In this document: piece after piece, positions 1-6,277 of the stretch
How the letters are laid out: each line of letters starts with the position of its first letter
How positions within the stretch are numbered: position 1 is the stretch's first letter
NCBI GenBank assembly: GCA_900548815.1
Contig: URLR01000070.1
Span: 1 to 9,767 of the forward strand
Length of the DNA stretch: 9,767 nucleotides
Source: an uncultured Collinsella sp.
GTDB taxonomy: Bacteria > Actinomycetota > Coriobacteriia > Coriobacteriales > Coriobacteriaceae
Reading direction: 5' to 3'
The notes under the pieces: model-generated
Told to the model about the DNA's origin: nothing
What the model saw: the letters and a program-made list of their open reading frames with translations, nothing else
Databases searched by the model: none
Position numbers and translations under genes: made by a program

Positions 1-911
1 GAGACAGCGCGTTTATCGTGATCGGCTTTGGCACCAAGGCCGGCCTGTTCCCCATGCACACTTGGCTGCCCGACGCGCACTCCCAGGCTCCGAGCCCGGT
101 CTCCGCGCTGCTCTCGGGCGTGCTGCTCAAGTGCGCCATGCTGGTGATCATCCGCTTCTACTCCCTGTCCATCATCACGGTGGGCGACACCTATCCGCGT
201 ACGCTCCTGCTCATCCTGGGCACGCTGTCCATCCTGGTGGCTGCCCTGTGCATCTTCAAGCAGGACGATATCAAGCGCCGCTTCGCGTACTCCTCCGTCG
301 ACAACGTCGGCGTGGTCGCGCTGTGCCTGGGTATCGGTGGCCCGCTCGGTATCGCCGCCTGCCTGCTGCACTGCATCTTCCACGGCTTCACGAAGGCGCT
401 CGCCTTCTGCATGGCCGGTAACATCCAGCACATCTACCACACCCGCGACCTGAACAAGATCAAGGGCGTCGTCGAGATCGCTCCCGTCACGGCAGCGCTC
501 ACCATCATCGCCCTGCTCGCGCTCGCCGCCTTCCCGCCGTTCGCCCTGTTCATCTCCGAGTTCCTCACCTTCGTGGCCGGCGTTCAGTCCGGTCCCATCT
601 GGGTGGTCGTGCTCGTGGCCATCGGTCTCACCGGCGTGTACTTCGCCCTTACCGGCATCGCGCTCAAGTCCATCTTCGGCAAGGCGCCCGAGGGCATGAA
701 GCGCCACGAGGTGCCCGCCCTCATGATCATCCCCGAGATCGCCCTCGCGATCGTGGTCATGTGGTTCGGTATCGCCACCCCGGTCGCCATCACGAGCGGC
801 GTCGAGGATGAAACGTCCGTCGTTTTGAACCAGAGCGTCGAAGAGCTCCACGAGGCCCCTCTCTACCGCATGGTGTTCAGTTCCCAGACCAAGACAAGTG
901 AGGTGAATTAG
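1..911 (+). CDS. hyfF: Hydrogenase-4 membrane subunit HyfF, antiporter-like (5' partial)
   Basis: C-terminal 302 residues of a NuoL/M/N-type (Mrp antiporter-like) membrane subunit; reading starts at base 3 and the true start lies upstream. The segment GFGTKAGLFPMHTWLPDAHS followed by APSPVSALLSG and a lysine (GVLLK) is the conserved TM7/TM8 core of the family, and an HGFTKAL segment supplies the later His/Lys pair. About seven or eight hydrophobic segments are visible, then a short hydrophilic tail. The sequence closely resembles E. coli HyfF (about 526 residues, from memory), so roughly 220 residues are missing. HyfF is absent from the simpler hydrogenase-3 (Hyc) complex, so its presence marks a hydrogenase-4-like complex with an extra possible ion-translocating arm. 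The gene ends 4 nt before hyfG. A general NuoM-like name is the fallback; the HyfF assignment is favoured by the immediately following hyfG-H-I order. Confidence 0.9.
   Translation, partial: DSAFIVIGFGTKAGLFPMHTWLPDAHSQAPSPVSALLSGVLLKCAMLVIIRFYSLSIITVGDTYPRTLLLILGTLSILVAALCIFKQDDIKRRFAYSSVDNVGVVALCLGIGGPLGIAACLLHCIFHGFTKALAFCMAGNIQHIYHTRDLNKIKGVVEIAPVTAALTIIALLALAAFPPFALFISEFLTFVAGVQSGPIWVVVLVAIGLTGVYFALTGIALKSIFGKAPEGMKRHEVPALMIIPEIALAIVVMWFGIATPVAITSGVEDETSVVLNQSVEELHEAPLYRMVFSSQTKTSEVN
900..905 (+). promoter_or_regulatory. Ribosome binding site of hyfG
   Basis: GAGGTG lies inside the last codons of hyfF, 10 nt before the hyfG ATG at 916. It supports that start and suggests translational coupling to hyfF. 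Confidence 0.6.
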
Positions 912-915
912 CACC

Positions 916-2688
916 ATGGCAGAACCTGAAAAGAAGGACTACGCTCGTCGTTGCGAAAGCCACGTCGAGGCCCTGCGCGCCGCAGTGCCGGGCGCTATCG
1001 AGAAGGTTGAGTGGCAGTGCGAGGACCAGCTGACGATCACCGTCAAGCTGGACCGTCTGCCCGAGGCCGTCCACTACCTGTACTACGAGCGCTACGGCTG
1101 GATTCCCGTGATTGTCGGCAACGACGAGCGCTCCCTGTGCGGCCGCTACGCCGTGTACTACGTCATCTCCATGGAGGGGGAGGACCCCGGCTGGGTTACC
1201 GTGCGTGCCGAGGTCGACCCCGCCAAGATGACGTTCCCGTCCGTGACGCCGTTCGTCCCCGCCTGCGTGTGGGGCGAGCGCGAGCTGCGCGATATGTTCG
1301 GCCTGATTCCCGAGGGTCTGCCCGACCGCCGTCGCCTGGTGCTTCCCGACGATTGGCCCAGCGGGCTGTACCCGTTGCGCAAGGATTCGATGGATTACCG
1401 TTTCCGCCCCGCCCCCGCGAGCGACATGGAAAACTACGAATTCTTGGCCGACACCAAGGGCAAGGAGACCACGCTCGTCCCCATGGGACCGTTGCACATC
1501 ACCTCCGACGAGCCCGGCCACTTCCGCCTGTTCGTTGAGGGCGAGACGATCGTCGATGCCGACTACCGTCTGTTCTACGTGCACCGCGGCATGGAGAAGG
1601 TCGCCGAGACGCGCCTGAACTATGACGCCGTGACGTTCCTCGCCGACCGCATCTGCGGCATCTGCGGCTGCGCCCACTCGGTGGCCTATGCCGAGGCCGT
1701 CGAGCGCGCCCAGGGCATTCATGTCCCGCCGCGCGCCCAGTACATCCGCGCCATCATGCTCGAGGTCGAGCGTCTGCACTCACACCTGCTCAATATTGGC
1801 CTCGCATCGCACTACACCGGCTTCGATTCGGGCTTCCAGCAGTTCTTCCGCGTCCGCGAGAAGTCCATGGACCTGGCCGAGAAGCTCTCCGGTCACCGCA
1901 AGACCTACGGCCTCAACGTGATCGGCGGCGTGCGTCGCGACATTTTGGCCGAGCAGAAGCTCTCCACGCTCACGACCATCCACCAGCTGCGCTCCGAGGT
2001 TCAGGAGCTCGTCGACGTCTTGCTCTCCACGCCCAACTTTATTGAGCGTACGAGTGGCATCGGCATCTTGGACCGCAAGATCGCACGCGACTTCTCGCCG
2101 GTCGGCCCGCTCATGCGTGGCTCGGGCTATGCCCGCGACGTGCGCTTCGACCATCCCTTCGACGGCTACGCCGATCCGGACGTTCAAAAGATGCACGCCG
2201 CCACGGCTGACACCTGCGATGCCTTCGGCCGTACCGCCGTTCGCATCCAGGAGGTCTACGATTCGATCGATATGATCGAGACCATGCTCGAGAACTGCCC
2301 GTCGGGCCCCATCCTCACCACGGATTGGGAGTACACCCCGCACAAGTACGCCATCGGTGCCACCGAGGCGCCGCGCGGCGAGGACGTGCACTGGGCCATG
2401 CTCGGCAATAACCAGAAGTGCTACCGCTGGCGCGCCAAGGCCGCCACGTACAGTAACTGGCCGGTCCTGCGCTACATGTTCCGCGGCAACACCGTGGGCG
2501 ATGCGGCGCTGATCGTTGGCTCGCTCGACCCGTGCTATTCCTGCACCGACCGCGTGACGGTGACCGATGTCGCCGCCAAGCGCGACCACGTGCTCGACAA
2601 GGAGCAGTTCGAGAACGTCTGGCGCGACAAGTCGCCGCTCGCGGGCGAGGGCACCATGGCCGCTCCGCTCGATGAGGAGGCGCTCTAA
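916..2688 (+). CDS. hyfG: NiFe hydrogenase large subunit HyfG/HycE, NuoC-NuoD type fusion
   Basis: Catalytic H2-evolving subunit of the formate hydrogenlyase, on the cytoplasmic side of the membrane. It is 590 residues, against about 570 in E. coli HycE/HyfG. Residues 1 to about 170 form a NuoC-like (30 kDa) domain containing an ERELRDMFG signature; the rest is the group 4 large subunit. The N-terminal metal motif RICGICGCAHS gives C247 and C250 as Ni ligands; the C-terminal motif DPCYSC gives C540 and C543. In E. coli HycE the equivalents are C241/C244 and C531/C534. CTDR follows the last motif, and E. coli HycI cuts right after that arginine, so residues 547-590 (44 residues) should be a removable tail. 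The ligands are Cys, not Sec. Note C252, where E. coli has Phe. The gene ends 1 nt before hyfH. Confidence 0.96.
   Translation: MAEPEKKDYARRCESHVEALRAAVPGAIEKVEWQCEDQLTITVKLDRLPEAVHYLYYERYGWIPVIVGNDERSLCGRYAVYYVISMEGEDPGWVTVRAEVDPAKMTFPSVTPFVPACVWGERELRDMFGLIPEGLPDRRRLVLPDDWPSGLYPLRKDSMDYRFRPAPASDMENYEFLADTKGKETTLVPMGPLHITSDEPGHFRLFVEGETIVDADYRLFYVHRGMEKVAETRLNYDAVTFLADRICGICGCAHSVAYAEAVERAQGIHVPPRAQYIRAIMLEVERLHSHLLNIGLASHYTGFDSGFQQFFRVREKSMDLAEKLSGHRKTYGLNVIGGVRRDILAEQKLSTLTTIHQLRSEVQELVDVLLSTPNFIERTSGIGILDRKIARDFSPVGPLMRGSGYARDVRFDHPFDGYADPDVQKMHAATADTCDAFGRTAVRIQEVYDSIDMIETMLENCPSGPILTTDWEYTPHKYAIGATEAPRGEDVHWAMLGNNQKCYRWRAKAATYSNWPVLRYMFRGNTVGDAALIVGSLDPCYSCTDRVTVTDVAAKRDHVLDKEQFENVWRDKSPLAGEGTMAAPLDEEAL
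2674..2680 (+). promoter_or_regulatory. Ribosome binding site of hyfH
   Basis: GAGGAGG near the end of hyfG, 9 nt before the ATG at 2690. It decides the hyfH start: the open frame extends upstream into hyfG, but the HycF-like protein begins at this ATG. Confidence 0.75.
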
Positions 2689-2689
2689 T

Positions 2690-3406
2690 ATGCTGAAGCT
2701 TTGGAAGGTTAACGCCAAGGCCGGCGACGCGACGGTCAAGTACCCGTTTGCGCCGTTCCCCACCAACAAGGACATGCGCGGCAAGCCCGAGCACAATGCC
2801 GAGCTCTGCATCGCCTGCGGTGCCTGCGGCGTGGCGTGCCCGGCCGATGCCATTCGCATGGACACCGACCTTGCGGCCGATACCATTACCTGGTCAATCG
2901 ACTACGGCCGCTGCATCTTTTGCGGCCGCTGCGAGGAAGCCTGCCCCATGGAGGCCATCAAGCTCACCGAGGAGTTTGAGCTGGCCGTCATGAGCAAGGA
3001 CGACCTCACCAGCAAGAGCGTCTATACGCTCGAGCACTGCTCGCGCTGCGGCAAGCCGTTTGCCCCGCACAAGGAGATCGACTACGCAAAGCGCCTGCTG
3101 CAAAAGGCCGGCGGCATGGAGGCCGAGCAGGCTGCCCGTACCGTCGGTATGTGCCAGGAGTGCAAGCGCGAGCTCGACGCCCTGCGCGCCGCCTCGGCCG
3201 TAAAGACCGGCAACGCTCATGGCATGGCTGCCAACGAGACGCTTGCGTCCGGTGAGCCCCAGGGCCCCGGCATGGAGTATCTGGGCGGCCACGGCGTGAA
3301 CCCGGAGTATATCGACCGCGAGCTCAACCCCGATGCGCCCGAGATTCCCGCCGGTCCTGCACCGGTCGAGGGCATCATCATGGATTTTGATACGAAGGAG
3401 GAGTAA
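2690..3406 (+). CDS. hyfH: Formate hydrogenlyase ferredoxin subunit HyfH/HycF with a C-terminal extension
   Basis: NuoI-like electron-transfer subunit, 238 residues, carrying electrons toward the hydrogenase small subunit. Two classic [4Fe-4S] motifs are visible: C40-C43-C46-C50 and C75-C78-C81-C85, each ending in CP. A second Cys set, C117/C120 (CSRCGKPF) and C155/C158 (CQECKREL), matches the CxxC pairs of E. coli HycF and could bind a metal (inference). The N-terminus matches HycF in pattern, including FRGKPE/MRGKPE before the first cluster. E. coli HycF is about 180 residues; here residues from about 165 form an added Gly/Pro-rich, acidic tail with no match I recognise. The ATG at 2690 is chosen for its Shine-Dalgarno and homology; the upstream in-frame extension has no family similarity. 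Confidence 0.94.
   Translation: MLKLWKVNAKAGDATVKYPFAPFPTNKDMRGKPEHNAELCIACGACGVACPADAIRMDTDLAADTITWSIDYGRCIFCGRCEEACPMEAIKLTEEFELAVMSKDDLTSKSVYTLEHCSRCGKPFAPHKEIDYAKRLLQKAGGMEAEQAARTVGMCQECKRELDALRAASAVKTGNAHGMAANETLASGEPQGPGMEYLGGHGVNPEYIDRELNPDAPEIPAGPAPVEGIIMDFDTKEE
3395..3401 (+). promoter_or_regulatory. Ribosome binding site of hyfI
   Basis: AAGGAGG overlaps the last codons of hyfH, 7 nt before the ATG at 3409. It is one of the strongest Shine-Dalgarno matches in the window and fits high, coupled expression. Confidence 0.7.
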
Positions 3407-3408
3407 CC

Positions 3409-4191
3409 ATGGCCGAACCCACGCTTTTGCCCGAGCGGCTTCAGTACCGCCCGACCAAGATCGAGCTCGACGAGAGCATCGAGAAGGCCAAGGCGACCCT
3501 TCTTAAGAAGATTAAGCGCTCGGTGTACGTCTACCGCGTTGACTGCGGCGGCTGCAACGGCTGCGAGATTGAGATCTTCGGTTCCATCACGCCCGTCTTC
3601 GACGTCGAGCGCTTTGGCATCAAGGTCGTGCCCTCGCCCCGTCACGCCGATGTGCTGCTGTACACCGGTGCCGTGACGCGTGCCATGCGCATGCCGGCCC
3701 TGCGCGCCTTTGAGGCCGCACCCGATCCCAAGATCGTGGTGTCCTATGGCGCTTGCGGCTGTACCGGCGGCATCTTCTACGACAACTACTGCGTCTGGGG
3801 CGGCACGGATAAGATTCTGCCGGTCGATGTCTACATCCCCGGCTGCCCGCCCAGCCCCGCGCAGACCATCTATGGCTTTGCCATGGCACTTGGCCTGCTG
3901 GACCAAAAGCTCCATGCCGAGACCACGGTTGAGGCCGCCGGCGAGCAGGCCGATATCCTGCACCCCGGCGTGCCGTACAAGCTGCGCGTTGCCATCGAGC
4001 GCGAGGCTCGCGCCATGAGCGGCTACCGTTACGGCCGCGACTTGGCCAACGAGTTTATGGATACGCTCGAGGGCGCGCCCAAGGGCGATATCCGCGGTGC
4101 CATGGCGCTGCTCATCGATAAGCAGTACGATCCGCGCCGCGTCGAGGTGTACTCGGCGCTGCAGGATCTGGTGCTGGCCGGAGGCCGTTAG
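3409..4191 (+). CDS. hyfI: Hydrogenase small subunit HyfI/HycG (NuoB-like)
   Basis: Small subunit that carries the proximal [4Fe-4S] cluster next to the NiFe site in HyfG. It is 260 residues, close to E. coli HycG (about 255). The cluster region is RVDCGGCNGCEIEIFG (C46, C49, C52), with further conserved cysteines in SYGACGCTGGIF (C116, C118) and IPGCPPSP (C146); the last is the hallmark of the NuoB/HycG family. C128 lies in the conserved NYCVWGGTDK segment. Like other group 4 small subunits it lacks a Tat signal and the extra ferredoxin-like domain of uptake hydrogenases, in keeping with a cytoplasmic position. After about residue 165 it continues into a HycG-like C-terminal domain. The gene follows hyfH after 2 nt and abuts the next ATG with no gap. 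Confidence 0.95.
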   Translation: MAEPTLLPERLQYRPTKIELDESIEKAKATLLKKIKRSVYVYRVDCGGCNGCEIEIFGSITPVFDVERFGIKVVPSPRHADVLLYTGAVTRAMRMPALRAFEAAPDPKIVVSYGACGCTGGIFYDNYCVWGGTDKILPVDVYIPGCPPSPAQTIYGFAMALGLLDQKLHAETTVEAAGEQADILHPGVPYKLRVAIEREARAMSGYRYGRDLANEFMDTLEGAPKGDIRGAMALLIDKQYDPRRVEVYSALQDLVLAGGR

Positions 4192-4773
4192 ATGGAGCTC
4201 ACGGACCGCTCTGGTTACTTTGCGGGCCCCGGCATGCTCGGCGGCTCTTTTGGCGATGCCTCGCGCGCAAGCGTCGAGGCCGCCGAGGGCGTCGCCGACC
4301 CCTGCCTGGGTCACGCGCCCGACCAGGTGGTCTTCTACGAGCTCACGCGTAAGTTTGTGGAGACCGAGGAAGACGTTCCCCAGGAGGCCTGCGACGTGCT
4401 GTACTACACGCTCGCCGTGGGCCACCACACCGGCGTGCTCGATTGCTTTGAGCCGCGCCTGTCGGTGCCGGTGAACGTGTTCTATTCGCTCGTCGACGCG
4501 CTGCCGGAGGGGGAGGCCAAAACCAAGTTCGAGGCCATCCGATCCTTTGGCGAGTGCCAGCTTGACAAGGCGGCGGTGCCGTCGCTGCTCGAGGCCTGCG
4601 ACACGCTGCTCGACGAGCGCGGTTTTCGCGGCTCGGCCAAGGCCGGCATCTCGGTGTTCGACGACGACTTTGGCCTGCATGCCCAGCAGGTCGCGTTTCT
4701 GATGAAGTTCCGCGATCTGGTTGAGCGCGTGCGCGATGTGTCGGGCGTGTACCTGACGGGAAGGTTGCAGTAA
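4192..4773 (+). CDS. hycH: Formate hydrogenlyase maturation protein HycH/HyfJ
   Basis: 193-residue soluble protein. Residues 46-88 match the start of E. coli HycH: VVFYELTRKF, then a YYTLAVGHHTGVLDC segment like the YYSLAIGHHLGVIDC of HycH. HycH-family proteins help mature the hydrogenase large subunit; the exact biochemical role is not settled. E. coli HycH is about 136 residues, so residues 1-45 here are an extra N-terminal stretch rich in Gly, Ala and acidic residues. The start at 4192 touches the hyfI stop and has GGAGG (4180-4184) upstream at proper spacing, so the extension is probably real; the ATG at 4234 is an alternative but would still leave about 30 extra residues. The stop overlaps the hycI start (TAATG), indicating coupled translation. 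HyfJ is the hydrogenase-4 paralogue name for the same family. Confidence 0.9.
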   Translation: MELTDRSGYFAGPGMLGGSFGDASRASVEAAEGVADPCLGHAPDQVVFYELTRKFVETEEDVPQEACDVLYYTLAVGHHTGVLDCFEPRLSVPVNVFYSLVDALPEGEAKTKFEAIRSFGECQLDKAAVPSLLEACDTLLDERGFRGSAKAGISVFDDDFGLHAQQVAFLMKFRDLVERVRDVSGVYLTGRLQ

Positions 4774-5276
4774 TGGGTCGCGTTGTGGATGGACGTGTGA
4801 ACGGCGCCCCGTTTGCGGGTATCGTGCTCACGGCGGGAAGCGTGCTGCGTGCCGACGATGCCGCCGGCCCCGTGCTCTCCAAAAAGATGGAGGACGCGCC
4901 CATTGCCGGTTGGTACACCATCGACGGTGGCCAAACGCCCGAGGACGACATCATCGAGGTCAAGCGCGAGCGTCCGCCTCGCCTGGTCTTGGTCGATGCC
5001 GCCGACATGGCGCTGCCCGTCGGGTCTATCCGCCTGCTCGATAAGCGCGATGTGGCCCGCAAGTCGATGTTCACCACGCATTCGCTCCCTTTGTCGATTC
5101 TGATCGAGGAAATCGAGCAATCGTGCGAAGATATCGTCTTCATAGGGATTCAGCCGGGCGATACGGAGTTTTACAACCCTATGTCCCCGGAGGTCTTTGA
5201 CGCCGTCGACGCCGTGTACGACGCCGTAGCCGCCAACGACTTTTCCCACTTTGTCCGCCTGGGACAAGAGCAATAG
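4773..5276 (+). CDS. hycI: Hydrogenase maturation endopeptidase HycI
   Basis: 167-residue protease that removes the C-terminal tail of the large subunit after Ni insertion; its substrate is almost certainly HyfG encoded upstream. It aligns with E. coli HycI (156 residues) with a constant +13 offset: D29 (in RADDAAGP), D75 (in VDAADM) and H103 (in TTHSLPLS) correspond to the Ni-sensing residues D16, D62 and H90. IDGGQTPEDDI and FIGIQPGDTEFYNPM segments are also family-typical. The usual GDD at the first site is ADD here. The ATG overlaps the hycH stop by one base, with GGGAAGG at 4758-4764; the first 13 residues are an N-terminal extension relative to E. coli. The E. coli hyf operon lacks a protease gene, so having one here is closer to the hyc arrangement. 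Confidence 0.94.
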   Translation: MGRVVDGRVNGAPFAGIVLTAGSVLRADDAAGPVLSKKMEDAPIAGWYTIDGGQTPEDDIIEVKRERPPRLVLVDAADMALPVGSIRLLDKRDVARKSMFTTHSLPLSILIEEIEQSCEDIVFIGIQPGDTEFYNPMSPEVFDAVDAVYDAVAANDFSHFVRLGQEQ

Positions 5277-5297
5277 GAGCGCTTGTCCCTGCTGATT

Positions 5298-5304
5298 AGG
5301 AAAG
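5298..5304 (+). promoter_or_regulatory. Ribosome binding site of focA
   Basis: AGGAAAG lies 11 nt before the ATG at 5316. It favours that ATG over an in-frame TTG at 5283, which has no comparable site. The 39-nt hycI-focA gap shows neither a hairpin nor a promoter, so focA is probably read from the hyf transcript. Confidence 0.55.
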
Positions 5305-5315
5305 AAGTGATTGAC

Positions 5316-6155
5316 ATGGCAGATTCCAAGGCGGAGTACCCCGCTCCCGATTGCCTGGCGCCCGCCGCGATCGAGGCCAAGACCGAGGCCGCCGGCGTGA
5401 CCAAGGCTAACCTGCCGGTCGCAAAGGCCTTTGTTTTGGCGATGTTCGCCGGCGCGTTCATTGCCTTCGGCGGCCTGTTCTTTACCGTGTTCTTGAGCGA
5501 TAGCACGCTGGGCTGGGGCGCCCAGCGCGTCGTGGGCGGCCTGTGCTTTTGCCTGGGCCTGGTGCTGGTGCTGGTGTGCGGCGCCGAGCTGTTTACTGGC
5601 AATTCGCTTATGGTCTGCGCACTCAAGAGCAAAAAGATCACCCTGGTCCAGATGCTCAAGGCTTGGGTCGTCGTATGGGTCGGTAACTTTGTCGGTGCCC
5701 TGTTCATCGTCTTTTTGGTGTACATGGCCGGCATTTACAAGCTCAACGGCGAGGCGGTCGCCAATTCCATGGTGAGCGTCGCCGCCGGCAAGGTGACGAT
5801 CGACTGGGTGACGATCTTCTTCCGCGGCATCCTGTGCAACATCTTTGTGTGCCTGGCCGTGTGGATCGGTACCGCCGGCAAGACCGTGGTCGATAAGGTT
5901 GTGGGCATTCTGCTGCCCATCGCCGCCTTTGTGGCATGCGGTTTTGAGCACTGCGTTGCCAACATGTACTTTTTGCCCATGGGTGCCGTGATGCACGCGT
6001 GCGGCTATGGCGCCGACGTCGCCGGCGCCAATGCGCTCAACGCTGCGGGCATTGCGTTTAACCTGTCCGCCGCCACGCTGGGCAACATCGTGGGCGGCGC
6101 GGTTCTGGTCGCGCTCGGCTACTGGTTTATCTACGCCAAGAAGTCCGAGGCGTAA
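5316..6155 (+). CDS. focA: Formate channel FocA/FocB (formate-nitrite transporter family)
   Basis: 279-residue six-helix membrane protein of the FNT family, which forms pentamers and moves formate (with or without H+) across the cytoplasmic membrane. The omega-loop motif ELFTGNSLMV is at 91-100 (L92, F93, T94) and the central histidine is H212 in GFEHCVANMYFLPMG, equivalent to His209 of E. coli FocA. Hydrophobic helices fall near 38-60, 74-92, 115-138, 165-187, 193-212 and 250-272. Length is normal for the family (E. coli FocA 285). The N-terminal ~35 residues are a cytoplasmic tail. Placement after the hydrogenlyase genes parallels focB at the end of the E. coli hyf operon and argues for formate rather than nitrite as substrate. 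A strong terminator follows. Confidence 0.94.
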   Translation: MADSKAEYPAPDCLAPAAIEAKTEAAGVTKANLPVAKAFVLAMFAGAFIAFGGLFFTVFLSDSTLGWGAQRVVGGLCFCLGLVLVLVCGAELFTGNSLMVCALKSKKITLVQMLKAWVVVWVGNFVGALFIVFLVYMAGIYKLNGEAVANSMVSVAAGKVTIDWVTIFFRGILCNIFVCLAVWIGTAGKTVVDKVVGILLPIAAFVACGFEHCVANMYFLPMGAVMHACGYGADVAGANALNAAGIAFNLSAATLGNIVGGAVLVALGYWFIYAKKSEA

Positions 6156-6177
6156 GATACCGTCTGTTTGACGTTGG

Positions 6178-6214
6178 GCCTCCCGCGGGGCGTTGCCGTG
6201 CGGGAGGCTTTTTT
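6178..6214 (+). terminator. Rho-independent terminator after focA
   Basis: A perfect 9-bp GC-rich stem pairs 6178-6186 (GCCTCCCGC) with 6200-6208 (GCGGGAGGC). The 13-nt loop could form a small inner GGC/GCC pair. Six T residues follow at 6209-6214. The reverse strand lacks a T-run, so it works in the + direction only. It marks the end of the hyf-focA transcript and separates it from the molybdoenzyme gene. Confidence 0.92.
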
Positions 6215-6262
6215 GGCCTGGGGCTCGTTCCCGGGCTGTTGGCCTGTTGTGTTTGGCTTGTG

Positions 6263-6269
6263 AAAGGGG
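6263..6269 (+). promoter_or_regulatory. Ribosome binding site of the molybdoenzyme gene
   Basis: AAAGGGG lies 8 nt before the ATG at 6278. It decides the start against an in-frame TTG at 6239, which would add 13 unconserved residues. Between the terminator and this site (6215-6262) I could not find a convincing -35/-10 pair, although a promoter is expected there. Confidence 0.65.
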
Positions 6270-6277
6270 TAATCGAG

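Noticed and set aside
2567..2689. 41-residue N-terminal extension of HyfH reading in frame through the end of hyfG
   Set aside because: The added residues are the out-of-frame translation of the hyfG 3' end, whereas the ATG at 2690 has a strong GAGGAGG and matches the HycF N-terminus.
877..4680. Series of long - strand open frames opposite hyfG, hyfH, hyfI and hycH
   Set aside because: Mirror-image artefacts of the codon structure of the real genes; no family similarity and no ribosome binding sites with plausible gene order.
5277..5315. Separate promoter or terminator between hycI and focA
   Set aside because: The 39-nt gap shows no inverted repeat and no -35/-10 pair, so co-transcription is the simpler reading.
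6239..6277. Upstream TTG start for the molybdoenzyme giving a short hydrophobic N-terminus
   Set aside because: There is no Shine-Dalgarno before it, while AAAGGGG precedes the ATG at 6278. The 13 added residues contain no twin-arginine motif and are too short for a signal peptide.
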